Shown one piece after another: positions 1 through 7,659 of a stretch of 51,947 nucleotides of DNA. Source of the stretch: Reyranella sp. (GTDB lineage: Bacteria; Pseudomonadota; Alphaproteobacteria; Reyranellales; Reyranellaceae); assembly GCA_029946105.1 (NCBI GenBank), contig JAQSDW010000044.1, positions 8,930-60,876 on the forward strand, given 5' to 3'. The notes under the pieces were generated by a model. The model searched no databases, was not told the DNA's origin, and saw nothing but the letters and a program-made list of their open reading frames with translations. Numbering within the stretch: position 1 is the stretch's first letter; each line of letters starts with the position of its first letter. The position numbers and the translations under genes were made by a program.

Positions 1-596
1 GCCGCCGGTGCTGCGGCCGGCGGGGTGCGCGTTACTGTCGGCGGAATCGGCGTCGCAGCGGCCAGTGGTGTTGGCGTGGCCGCGGACGGAGAGCGGGCCG
101 CAAACTCGGCGCGCGTGATCACAGGCGGCGGGGGCGGAATGGTGACCGTCATTTGAGTCGGTGCAGGCGGTGTTGCGGCCGGCGGCGGTGCATAGCTGCG
201 GCGCGAGGGTGGCGCGTTGCCAAGTTCGGGAATGGCCACGATCCGGCTCTCGATCGGCCCGGGTGGCGGCGCTGGCAGATAAGCGCCGGGATTGTAGCTG
301 TACACGGACGCCGGCACGCCGGCCGAAACGGGCACCGACACGGCGGCGAGGGGATAGGCGGCAACTGCCTTGCCGCCCTGCCAGGGGTTGAACGCCGGTC
401 CGCCGCCGGGACCAACAGTGTCGACGATCGGATAGGCCGCCTGCGGGCCATACTGCGGCACCGGCCCGCCCGGCAGGCCGATGCCGGAGTAGGGATTGAA
501 AGCCGTGACGTTTGCTCCCTGGGCGAAAGCCTGGACGGCGCCGAAGCCGAGGATGGCAATGGTCAGACTGCACACGGCGACCGAAGACGTTGGCAT
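1..596 (-). CDS. Exported Pro/Ala-rich protein, 3'-truncated by window edge
   Basis: An open frame begins at the ATG at 596 and runs off the left edge without a stop, giving about 198 visible residues. The first 26 residues (MPTSSVAVCSLTIAILGFGA followed by VQAFAQ) form a Sec signal peptide with likely cleavage after AFAQ. The mature part is rich in Pro, Ala, Gly and Tyr, for example NPYSGIGLPGGPVPQYGPQ, and becomes almost pure Pro/Ala/Thr towards the edge. I see no catalytic motif. The composition suggests an extracytoplasmic linker or spacer, perhaps leading to a C-terminal domain outside the window. A purine-rich AAAGG lies upstream of the ATG. It is divergent from the LysR gene across about 200 bp. 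Function unknown. Confidence 0.7.
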   Translation of the reverse strand, partial: MPTSSVAVCSLTIAILGFGAVQAFAQGANVTAFNPYSGIGLPGGPVPQYGPQAAYPIVDTVGPGGGPAFNPWQGGKAVAAYPLAAVSVPVSAGVPASVYSYNPGAYLPAPPPGPIESRIVAIPELGNAPPSRRSYAPPPAATPPAPTQMTVTIPPPPPVITRAEFAARSPSAATPTPLAAATPIPPTVTRTPPAAAPA

Positions 597-803
597 AACC
601 GATTGCCTTTCAAAGCATTTGGCGAGTCGACACAGTCCGCAACTGGGCGCGCGTTGGCGGCCGGAGGATAGCCAATGGAAGCCCCCCGCTCAACCTGCTG
701 GCGGTCGGAACACGACGCCTTCGAGTGACGAAGCGATCGTCTCCCTATGCAGGTGCGTCACACCTCCTACACTACATATTGCTCTTTTTGCATGGAGTTC
801 GGC

Positions 804-1694
804 ATGGACTTGAAGGAGTTGCGGGCGTTCTGCAGCGTGGCGGCGGGTGGCGGTTTCAGCCGTGCCGCGGCAGCGCTGGGCGTGGCGCAGTCAGTATTGA
901 GCCGGCAGGTCTCGGCGCTCGAGGCGGAGTTGGGCGGCCGTCTGTTTCACCGCACGGGGCGGGGCGTGCTGCCGACGGAACTCGGCCTTGCGTTGCTGCC
1001 GCGCGCCAAGTCCGTGCTGGCCGAGTCGGAGCAATTGGTGGTTGAAGCCAGCGGCATGCGTGGCAGCCCGGTCGGCAGCGTCGATCTCGGCGTCGTCCCT
1101 GGCTGGGCGCAACCGTTGATCAGCACGCTCTGTTCCCGCGTGTTGCGCGACTATCCGCGGGTTCGGCTGCGTGTCCACGAGGCTTATAGCGGCCAGGTCG
1201 AGGAGTGGGTGGCGACCGGCCGGGTCGAGGTCGCGATCTTCAATCGCTACTGCCGAGGCGCCGTGCGCGGTGCCGAGCCGCTGATGCGCGGCGACATGAT
1301 GCTGGTGGGCCCGCGGGGGCACACAGCGCTCCGCCACAAGGACGTGCCGTTCCGCGCCCTTGAGGGCGTGGCGCTCGCCGCGCCGGTGTGGCCGAACGGG
1401 CTCACCTCCGTGATGGTCGAGCATGCGGCGCGTCAGAGCATCAGCCTCAACTTCGTGATGGAGGGCAGTTCCTCGGCGATCCTGCGCGAAGCAGTGGCGC
1501 GCAGCGGCCTTTGCACCGTCTTCCCCCGCGGCTTCACCGAGCGCGAGATGGCGGGGCCGCTGTTCGCGGCGTCGCGGATCGTGAAGCCGGCGATCGAGCA
1601 GACGACATGGCTCGCCGTTGGCACCCACCGGCCGGCATCGCTTGCCGTGCGCACGGTGGCCCGCCTGGTGCGGGAGATATTGAAGACGAACTAG
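804..1694 (+). CDS. LysR-family transcriptional regulator
   Basis: A 296-residue protein with the classic LysR layout: an N-terminal winged helix-turn-helix over residues 1-60 (MDLKELRAFCSVAAGGGFSR, then AAAALGVAQSVLSRQVSALE) and a periplasmic-binding-protein-like effector domain from about residue 90 to the end. I chose the ATG at 804 because GGAG sits 6 nt upstream; an in-frame ATG at 792 and a longer frame from 747 lack a good ribosome site. It is divergent from the truncated exported protein, which could be its target since LysR proteins often control the divergent neighbour; this is inference. Its stop codon overlaps the stop of the convergent phosphatase gene. The effector is unknown. 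Confidence 0.9.
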   Translation: MDLKELRAFCSVAAGGGFSRAAAALGVAQSVLSRQVSALEAELGGRLFHRTGRGVLPTELGLALLPRAKSVLAESEQLVVEASGMRGSPVGSVDLGVVPGWAQPLISTLCSRVLRDYPRVRLRVHEAYSGQVEEWVATGRVEVAIFNRYCRGAVRGAEPLMRGDMMLVGPRGHTALRHKDVPFRALEGVALAAPVWPNGLTSVMVEHAARQSISLNFVMEGSSSAILREAVARSGLCTVFPRGFTEREMAGPLFAASRIVKPAIEQTTWLAVGTHRPASLAVRTVARLVREILKTN

Positions 1695-2635
1695 AGAGAT
1701 TCGGCGGGGCGGCTGCCGGTCAGAATCTCGACCATCGAGTCGCGCAGGCCGGCATTGCTGGCCAGAATCGAAGGGCCGCCCAATACGTAGGGGTTGCCCG
1801 AGATGTCGCCCACGAAGCCGCCCGCTTCGCGCACCAGCAGAAGGCCGGCGGCGACATCCCACGGCGCGAGGCCAAATTCGAAATGGGCATCGAAGCGGCC
1901 GGCGGCCACAAAGGCGAGGTCGAGGGCGGCGGCGCCCCAGCGGCGGACACCGGCGGTGCGCTCCATCACGGCGGCGAGCTTGGGAACGTAGTCGGCATGA
2001 CCACTCTTGCCGATGTGAAGTAGGCCGGTACCGACCAGGGCACGGGCAGGATCCTTGCGGCCCGACACGCGCAGCCGGCGCGAACGGGCGGCCGGCGTGT
2101 CGACGTAGGCGCCGTTGCCCTTCTCTGCCCAGAACAGTTCGTCGGATATCGGCTGATAGACGACACCGGCGATGATCTCGCCGTCGCGTTCGAGGCCGAT
2201 CGAAATGGCGAAATGCGGCACGCCATGGAGGAAGTTGGTCGTCCCGTCGAGTGGATCGACAATCCAACGATTGCGGCCGTCACCCTTGATCTCGGTGCCC
2301 TCTTCGCCGAGGAAGCCGTATTCCGGCCGCGTCTTCAGCAATTCGGTGCGCAGCACACGCTCGGCTTTGATGTCGGCATGGCTGACGAAATCGCCCGGAC
2401 CCTTTTCGGAGATCTGCAGGTGCTCGACCTCGCCGAAATCGCGCTTCAGGTTCTTGGCCGCAGCGAAGGCGGCCCGGATCATCACGGTGACGGTGGCCGA
2501 GCGTGGCGCGAGCGAACGGCGCTCGGGCGGACCCGACCGTTCGCGGCCCGGCGCCATCGGCGCGCGGCCGACACGTGCGACGGGGCTGTCGCCGAAGGAG
2601 CGGTCTCTGGGAGGGCGATCGGTGGGGAGGGCCAC
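1691..2635 (-). CDS. Inositol monophosphatase family protein (SuhB-like)
   Basis: A member of the Mg-dependent, Li-sensitive phosphatase superfamily, which hydrolyses inositol phosphates and related sugar phosphates. Metal-site motifs are visible: GEEG at residues 110-113, DPLDGTTNF from residue 127, and WDVAAG near the C-terminus. It could equally be a 3'-phosphoadenosine phosphatase or histidinol phosphatase, since these share the motifs. The frame opens at a GTG at 2635 with AAGGA about 10 nt upstream. About 45 residues precede the point where family members usually begin, so an internal ATG at 2557 or 2482 may be the true start. It lies 24 bp downstream of efp on the same strand, so co-transcription is likely. 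Confidence 0.88.
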   Translation of the reverse strand: MALPTDRPPRDRSFGDSPVARVGRAPMAPGRERSGPPERRSLAPRSATVTVMIRAAFAAAKNLKRDFGEVEHLQISEKGPGDFVSHADIKAERVLRTELLKTRPEYGFLGEEGTEIKGDGRNRWIVDPLDGTTNFLHGVPHFAISIGLERDGEIIAGVVYQPISDELFWAEKGNGAYVDTPAARSRRLRVSGRKDPARALVGTGLLHIGKSGHADYVPKLAAVMERTAGVRRWGAAALDLAFVAAGRFDAHFEFGLAPWDVAAGLLLVREAGGFVGDISGNPYVLGGPSILASNAGLRDSMVEILTGSRPAESL

Positions 2636-2659
2636 GATTCTACTTATCCTTGGGTGCGA

Positions 2660-3229
2660 TCAGTCCTTGGCGCGTTCCATGTAGCTGCCATCCTCGGTGT
2701 TGATCACGAGGCGCGTGCCAACGCCGATATGCGGCGGCACCATCACGCGGATACCGCCCTCGACGACCGCGGGCTTGTACGACGAGGAGGCCGACTGGCC
2801 CTTGACCACGGCATCGGCCTCGATGACGGCGAGCGTCACGCTCTTAGGCAGTTCGATGCCGACCGGCGTACCTTCGTAGAGCGAGACGGAGACTTCCATG
2901 CCGTCCTGGAGGAAGCGGGCGAGATCGGCGTCGAGCACGTCGGCGCCAACCGACAACTGCTCGAAGTTTTCCTTGTCCATGAACGTGTAGCCGTTCTCGT
3001 CCTTGAACAGGAAGGTGCACTCGCGATCGTCGATATGGACATGTTCGATCGTTTCGCCGGAGCGGAAACGTTCCTGCAACTTGTTGCCCTCGCGCAGCGC
3101 CTTGGCCTCGATGGCCACGAACGCGCCCCCCTTGCCGGGGCTGATGTGTTCGACCTTGGACGCTACCCAGAGCTTGCCGTTGTATTCGATGACGTTGCCG
3201 GCGCGAATGGAATTGACGGGAACTTTCAT
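2660..3229 (-). CDS. efp: Translation elongation factor P
   Basis: A 189-residue EF-P with KOW-like, OB and C-terminal domains. EF-P binds between the P and E sites of stalled ribosomes and promotes peptide bond formation at polyproline stretches. The modification loop reads SPGKGGAF, with the modified lysine at residue 33 (Lys34 in E. coli), and the C-terminal domain has the typical GTRLVINTEDGSY. The start MKVPVNSIRAG is unambiguous and gives the normal family length. The lysine in the loop fits the EpmA ligase encoded 0.5 kb away. The window's TolA has a long polyproline segment, a plausible client for EF-P; that link is inference. Confidence 0.97.
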   Translation of the reverse strand: MKVPVNSIRAGNVIEYNGKLWVASKVEHISPGKGGAFVAIEAKALREGNKLQERFRSGETIEHVHIDDRECTFLFKDENGYTFMDKENFEQLSVGADVLDADLARFLQDGMEVSVSLYEGTPVGIELPKSVTLAVIEADAVVKGQSASSSYKPAVVEGGIRVMVPPHIGVGTRLVINTEDGSYMERAKD

Positions 3230-3311
3230 GGGCTTACCGGGTCTCGTCGCAGGTTTGGATGAATGGAATTCGGCCTCGTCCGCAGGGCGCGGGCCGAGGC
3301 CGACGGGCGGC

Positions 3312-3340
3312 CTTCTATCAAAGGCGGCGGGGCGCCGCAA
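3312..3340 (-). promoter_or_regulatory. Possible sigma-70-type promoter for efp
   Basis: On the minus strand TTGCGG (3340-3335) and TAGAAG (3317-3312) are separated by 17 bp, upstream of the efp start at 3229. The match to consensus is moderate, so this is a weak call. Confidence 0.3.
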
Positions 3341-3365
3341 CCGGGCCTCACAGCCCGCGGTGCCT

Positions 3366-3716
3366 TCAGAGGCCCAGTTCGACCTGCTTCTTCTTCGGCA
3401 GGGCTGCGGCAATCACGGCGTGCGCCCGTTTGAGGTAGGCCCTGAGTTCAGGGGGCGTCAGGATCTTGGGGTCATCCAGCGCCACCCACTTGGCGCGCGC
3501 CAGATAGGGTGCCGGACGAAAACCCTCGGCGTGCGAGAGCGCCTCGTAGTGCTCGGGCGGGCACTTGAAGCAGACCCTGCCGACCGAATGGTCGGGCGGA
3601 GCGATCAGGCAGAACATCTTGCCGCCCACCTTGAAGACGATGACGCCCTCCCATTGCACGGTGCGGGTCGCTGAGGGCAGCTTGCCGCAGTAGGCGTCGA
3701 TCTGTTTGGGCGTCAT
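3366..3716 (-). CDS. MmcQ/YjbR family DNA-binding-like protein
   Basis: A 116-residue protein of the YjbR (DUF419) family, whose fold resembles a double-wing DNA-binding domain. The pattern typical of the family is visible: an N-terminal helix ending in the Trp-containing segment TVQWEGVIVFKVGGKMFC, then FKCPPEHYEAL, then a Lys-Trp-Val element (ARAKWVALDD) and a C-terminal helix (AYLKRAHAVIAAALP). The molecular role of the family is not established. It begins at the ATG at 3716, divergent from epmA with 44 bp between starts, and lies 136 bp upstream of efp on the same strand. Confidence 0.85.
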   Translation of the reverse strand: MTPKQIDAYCGKLPSATRTVQWEGVIVFKVGGKMFCLIAPPDHSVGRVCFKCPPEHYEALSHAEGFRPAPYLARAKWVALDDPKILTPPELRAYLKRAHAVIAAALPKKKQVELGL

Positions 3717-3760
3717 GCCGTCACCCTACACGGCGTCCGCGGCGCGTGCGATGGTCGGGC

Positions 3761-4756
3761 ATGACCGAATGGCGCCCCGACAAGCTCAGCCGACGCCTGC
3801 CGCATCTGGCGGCGCGTGCGCGCCTGCAGGCGGCGATGCGGCGGTGGTTCGCCGGCGAGAATTTCGTCGAGGTCGAAACGCCGATCCTGCAGGTGGCGCC
3901 TGGCGCCGAGGTTCATCTCTCGGGCTTCGTCACGGAATGGGAGCTGCCCGACGGCGAGGAGCGCGAGCGCTGGCTGCACAGCTCGCCCGAGTTCGCGATG
4001 AAGAAGCTTTTGGCCGGCGGCATCCCGAAGCTGTTCCAGTTCGCGCGTGTGTTCCGCAACGCCGAGGGCTCGGCGCTGCATCATCCCGAATTTACCATGC
4101 TGGAATGGTATCGCGCCGGGGCGGGCTACGAGGCCGTCATGGCCGACTGCGCGGCGTTGCTGGCGCTCACCGGCGTCGAGGAATTACGTTGGGAGGACCG
4201 TCGCTGCGATCCCCGGGCCGAGCCCGAGCGCCTGACCGTGGCCGAGGCTTTCGAGCGTTACGCCGGCGTCGACCTGTTGGCGACCGTCGGCAGCGCCGAG
4301 CGCCTCTCCCATGCTTCCGGCATGGCGATGCATGCCGGTGACAGTTGGGACGACGTCTTCTTCCGCGTCATGTTCGATAAGATCGAAAAGCGTCTCGGCA
4401 TGGGCCGACCGACCATTCTCTGCGAATACCCGATCTCGATGGCTGCGCTCGCGCGCGCCAAGCCGGGCGATCCGCGCGTGGCCGAGCGCTTTGAACTCTA
4501 TGCCTGCGGCGTCGAACTCGCCAACGCCTTCGGTGAGCTCATCGATCCTGTCGTCCAGCGGACGCGGCTCGAAGCCGACATGGACGAGAAGGAGCGCCTC
4601 TATGGCCTACGCTGGCCGGTCGACGACGATTTCCTGGCGGCTCTCGACCATGGCCTGCCGGACTGCGCTGGCGTGGCGCTGGGCTTCGACCGGCTGGTGA
4701 TGTTGGCGTCAGGGGCATCGCATATCGAGGATGTGCTCTGGCTACCGGTCCGCTGA
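3761..4756 (+). CDS. epmA: EF-P lysine ligase EpmA (GenX/PoxA)
   Basis: A 331-residue class II lysyl-tRNA-synthetase-like protein without the N-terminal anticodon-binding domain, the hallmark of EpmA, which attaches lysine or beta-lysine to EF-P. Class II motif 2 is seen as RVFRNAEGS followed by HHPEFTMLEWY (residues 96-117), and motif 3 as GVALGFDRLVML near the C-terminus. The ATG at 3761 starts MTEWRPDKLSRRLPHL, matching the family start; a GTG at 3746 would add five residues. Its substrate EF-P is encoded nearby on the other strand. No lysine 2,3-aminomutase (EpmB) is present in the window. Its 3' end overlaps thiE by 15 bp tail to tail. Confidence 0.94.
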   Translation: MTEWRPDKLSRRLPHLAARARLQAAMRRWFAGENFVEVETPILQVAPGAEVHLSGFVTEWELPDGEERERWLHSSPEFAMKKLLAGGIPKLFQFARVFRNAEGSALHHPEFTMLEWYRAGAGYEAVMADCAALLALTGVEELRWEDRRCDPRAEPERLTVAEAFERYAGVDLLATVGSAERLSHASGMAMHAGDSWDDVFFRVMFDKIEKRLGMGRPTILCEYPISMAALARAKPGDPRVAERFELYACGVELANAFGELIDPVVQRTRLEADMDEKERLYGLRWPVDDDFLAALDHGLPDCAGVALGFDRLVMLASGASHIEDVLWLPVR

Positions 4757-5368
4757 GAAGACCTCGTTGAAGGCGCGGACGGCGGCTTCGGGGCCATCCT
4801 TGTGGTTCCACACGCCGCCGGCGACGGCCAGGAAATCCGCGCCGGCCGCGATCACCGGCCGGCAATTCTCGACCGTGATGCCGCCGATGGCCACACACGG
4901 GATCTCGAACAGCTCGCTCCACCACTCGATGATTTCCAGCGACGCCGGCGTGGTCACGGTCTTGGTGTTCGATGCAAAGAAGGCGCCAAAGGCCACGTAG
5001 TCGGCGCCGGCTTCGGCCGCTTCCATGGCGAGGTCGCGCGAGGCCTTGCAGGTGACGCCGACCTGGCGCTGGGGGCCGACGATGCGGCGCGCCTCGACAT
5101 AGGACATGTCGTCTTGCCCGACATGGACGCCGTCGCAATCGAGCTTCACCGCGAGGTCGGGCCGGTCGTTCATGACGAAGGCCACGTCGCGCTGCTGGCA
5201 GACCGGGCGGAGGGTGTCGGCGACACGGGCAATCGCGTCGTCGTCGATGTTCTTCAGGCGGAGCTGGAAAGCGGCAACGTCACCGCCATTCAATGCCGCG
5301 CGCAGATCGTCGGCGAAGATCGTGGGATGCTCGATGCGTTCGGGAGAGATGAGGTAGAGGCGGGTCAT
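4742..5368 (-). CDS. thiE: Thiamine-phosphate synthase (ThiE family, divergent)
   Basis: A 208-residue TIM-barrel protein. ThiE joins hydroxymethylpyrimidine diphosphate to the thiazole phosphate. Family motifs present are FQLRLK, NDRPDLAVKLDCDGVHVGQ, and AIGGI for phosphate binding. Two normally strong motifs differ: GVSTH is replaced by GVTCKASRD, and GPVFPTxTK by GAFFASNTK. This looks like a divergent subfamily rather than a decayed gene, because the frame is intact and the key NDR, GQDD and TK elements remain. The start at 5368 (MTRLYLISPERI) matches the fold's first strand. thiD is encoded 31 kb away, so thiamin genes are dispersed. Confidence 0.85.
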   Translation of the reverse strand: MTRLYLISPERIEHPTIFADDLRAALNGGDVAAFQLRLKNIDDDAIARVADTLRPVCQQRDVAFVMNDRPDLAVKLDCDGVHVGQDDMSYVEARRIVGPQRQVGVTCKASRDLAMEAAEAGADYVAFGAFFASNTKTVTTPASLEIIEWWSELFEIPCVAIGGITVENCRPVIAAGADFLAVAGGVWNHKDGPEAAVRAFNEVFSADR

Positions 5369-5494
5369 TTGAGTCGGGCATGGTTTATTCGGTCTCCGCC
5401 GTGCCGTCGAGTCGGCTGACCGCCGTCGGTCCTGCAGAAACTTGTCGTTGTCCCCACCCGAGGGATGGTCTAATGGCCCCAATCTGTCGAGCGG

Positions 5495-6547
5495 GTGATT
5501 GTGAGCGAAGCCAAGCCAACGAAGACTGCCTTGCTGGTGTTGGCATTGACCATCGCAGGCCTGCTGGTGGGCATCGAGGTCGCGGCCTACCTGACCGTCC
5601 CGGGAATTGCCATGTCGTCCGAGGGCGATGCCCTGGTCGTCTTCGATCCCGAGATCGGCGTGATCCCCAATCCCAACTCGCACAACAGGCGCATCTATCC
5701 CGCCATCAAGGATCGGAAGGCGTTCGCCTTCGATGTCTATACCAACGATCGTGGCGCCCGCGTCGACGAGCCCGGCGAGCGGAGCCCGGCCCGCGTCGAC
5801 ATCCTCACGGTCGGCGATTCATTCACTTGGGGGTATCATCTCGAAAATCCACAGACTTATGCGAGCACGCTCGGACGGAAACTCCAGGCGAGTGTCTCCA
5901 ATCTCGCCATGGCGAGTTATGGCACCACGCAATCGCTGCAGATCCTGCGGCGAAACCGCGATCTCGCGCCCAAGCTGATCGTCTATGGAATGATCGCCCA
6001 TCATTTCGAGCGCAATGTCATGCCGTGCGCGCCATCGTACTATCCGTTCTGCCTCGATGTTTCCCATGTCGTGTCGGACGAGCAGGGCAGACCGAGGATC
6101 GCCCCACCGTGGAGCAACGGGGTGCGGCGTCTTCAGCAACAGCTCTCGGGCGACTACCACAATCCGGTCAGCTGGCTGACGCATGGCATCGACGTCATCC
6201 AGGGCCGGGTCGAATACGCGTGGGCCTCGTTCGACGAGGCGGACGAGGCAAGGAAGGACCACGCCATGTCATTCCTCCTGCGCGAGATGGAGCGCACCGC
6301 AGCCGAGATGGACACCCAGCTGCTCGTCGTCTACCTCCCCACGAACTATTGGGGCCCGCCGCCCGGACTGGCGCGTGTCATCGGCAATATCCGGCTGCTC
6401 GATCTGACCGGTAGCTTCCAGCGCAACAAGGAAGCCGGCGGGCCGGATCCCTACATCGTGGGCGACGGTCACCCAAGTGCCGCCGGAAACGCGCTGATCG
6501 CGAGCGAGATCGCGAAGTACATCCACCGCGAAGGGCTGTTCGACTAG
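5495..6547 (+). CDS. Membrane-anchored SGNH/GDSL-type hydrolase
   Basis: A 350-residue protein with one N-terminal membrane segment (residues 11-33, ALLVLALTIAGLLVGIEVAA) and a periplasmic catalytic domain. Block I is TVGDSFTWG with nucleophile Ser109, and the C-terminal block is DGHPSAAGN, providing the Asp/His pair of an SGNH esterase or O-acetyltransferase-like enzyme. The substrate is unknown; membrane-tethered relatives often act on polysaccharide acetyl groups, but no polysaccharide genes flank it. The start is GTG at 5495 or GTG at 5501, with GAGCGG just upstream. It appears to be a single-gene unit. Confidence 0.8.
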   Translation: MIVSEAKPTKTALLVLALTIAGLLVGIEVAAYLTVPGIAMSSEGDALVVFDPEIGVIPNPNSHNRRIYPAIKDRKAFAFDVYTNDRGARVDEPGERSPARVDILTVGDSFTWGYHLENPQTYASTLGRKLQASVSNLAMASYGTTQSLQILRRNRDLAPKLIVYGMIAHHFERNVMPCAPSYYPFCLDVSHVVSDEQGRPRIAPPWSNGVRRLQQQLSGDYHNPVSWLTHGIDVIQGRVEYAWASFDEADEARKDHAMSFLLREMERTAAEMDTQLLVVYLPTNYWGPPPGLARVIGNIRLLDLTGSFQRNKEAGGPDPYIVGDGHPSAAGNALIASEIAKYIHREGLFD

Positions 6548-6877
6548 CTGCGGGCTTGCGCCCGGTAGTTGGAGGCGACGCGCTTGGCCGTACTGGTCAG
6601 GGCACGCGCAACTCTGTCGCCGGGCCAATGCCGAACTGGTGCGTCAATGCGCCCACGGTGCCGTCTGAGCGGTAAAGATTGCCCGTCATCCGGTTGGCGG
6701 GAGCAGGAAGCGGCTTTCATCGACGCGTTCGGCACTGAATTGCATCGTGGGACGGCCGTTTTCCAGCGGTCGGATATCTCTCGTCACATCTTTATTTTCC
6801 CCAGCACTGTTCGGCTCTCTTGACATATTGCACCGACGATGAATATTACAGTTTAGGTGCATATATTGGAGGATGCT
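6548..6877. other. 330-bp intergenic region
   Basis: The gap between the SGNH hydrolase gene and the next gene. Short open frames on both strands show no family features or usable ribosome sites. Its right end is AT-richer than the surroundings and holds the promoter listed separately. I see no RNA gene in it. Confidence 0.5.
6820..6849 (+). promoter_or_regulatory. Sigma-70-type promoter
   Basis: TTGACA (6820-6825) is a perfect -35 hexamer. TATTAC (6844-6849) follows after 18 bp as the -10. Transcription would begin near 6856, about 22 nt before the TTG start at 6878, leaving room for GGAGG at 6868-6872. This is one of the clearest promoters in the window. Confidence 0.6.
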
Positions 6878-7498
6878 TTGAGCGTGTTTGGGGGGCTTGT
6901 TCGTTTTGAGCTGCCGATGCGGGGTGTTGCCACGATGGTGCCGACGCTAGTTGCCGTAATCATTGCCTTGGCGTCGCCGCCGGCGCTGTCGCAAGGCGCA
7001 ATGGTTGGGGGTGTGCCGATGGCGCCTCAGCCTCGCGTGGCCCCGGAAGCGAAGGTCAACACAGACCCTTCGCCGTGGTCTGCTTCGACGCCCCTGTCGG
7101 GCGTGGGGGCTACGTTGACGGATCCGTCAGGCGGTCGCACGAGGCGGGCCGTCAGCAACCGAGAGGGCACCCTGTCGCTGGGATCCTTGCCTCAAGGGAC
7201 TTACGACATCGCCATCGAACTGCCACGCATGGGCACGAACCAAGAGCGCCAGCATGTGCTGGTCGGAGTGCTGGTGCCGACGGCGCAGACCCTTGTCGGC
7301 ACGACAACGTCGGTTGTCTCGCTGAAAGGAAAAGTGAGAGTCGTCGTCGGACCGAACGGCGAACCGCGGATGGTTTCCTCGGCCGTCGGCGGTGTCGCTC
7401 ATGAAGAGGCGTGGGATGCGAACAAATTCGGAGCGGTCGGTGGCCGCGATGTACGGCTGGTTTTCATGCAGCCTTTGATCGCGCAGCCTCAGCAATAG
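6878..7498 (+). CDS. Small exported protein with carboxypeptidase-regulatory-like domain
   Basis: A 206-residue protein. The N-terminus carries a hydrophobic stretch (TLVAVIIALASPPALSQ) that reads as a signal peptide cleaved after LSQ. Residues roughly 65-110 contain TLTDPSGGRTRRAVSNREG then LPQGTYDIAIELP, the pattern of a carboxypeptidase-regulatory-like or Cna-B-like beta sandwich. I chose the TTG at 6878 because GGAGG lies 5 nt upstream; GTG at 6884 is an alternative, while GTG at 6857 would make the message almost leaderless. A strong promoter precedes it and the gene stands alone. Function unknown; likely periplasmic or cell-surface. Confidence 0.65.
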   Translation: MSVFGGLVRFELPMRGVATMVPTLVAVIIALASPPALSQGAMVGGVPMAPQPRVAPEAKVNTDPSPWSASTPLSGVGATLTDPSGGRTRRAVSNREGTLSLGSLPQGTYDIAIELPRMGTNQERQHVLVGVLVPTAQTLVGTTTSVVSLKGKVRVVVGPNGEPRMVSSAVGGVAHEEAWDANKFGAVGGRDVRLVFMQPLIAQPQQ

Positions 7499-7584
7499 AG
7501 ATTCGATCTCGGCCCAGTTCAGCAGGGGTCGGAGAACAACTCAGGCCGCGGATTTGCTTCGCGGCCAACCACGCTCAAATCGTA

Positions 7585-7625
7585 CCCAAAAAGACTAAGG
7601 GCCCAGCCTGTGGCGGCCGGGCCCT
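7585..7625 (-). terminator. Intrinsic terminator of the aldolase gene
   Basis: An inverted repeat pairs 7598-7608 with 7615-7625 (ten pairs, one mismatch, 6-nt loop). On the minus strand it is followed by a T-rich run (TAGTCTTTTTGGG), placing a terminator about 35 nt after the aldolase stop codon. Confidence 0.65.
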
Positions 7626-7659
7626 CGTCGTGCGCTCCAATATTGTCTTGTGCGAGTAT

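Noticed and set aside
891..2267. A 458-codon minus-strand frame across the LysR and phosphatase genes
   Set aside because: It overlaps both real genes, is strongly Arg/His-rich and has no recognisable domain.
6569..6823. Short frames on both strands in the gap before the small exported protein
   Set aside because: No ribosome site, no family pattern and unusual composition. Treated as non-coding.
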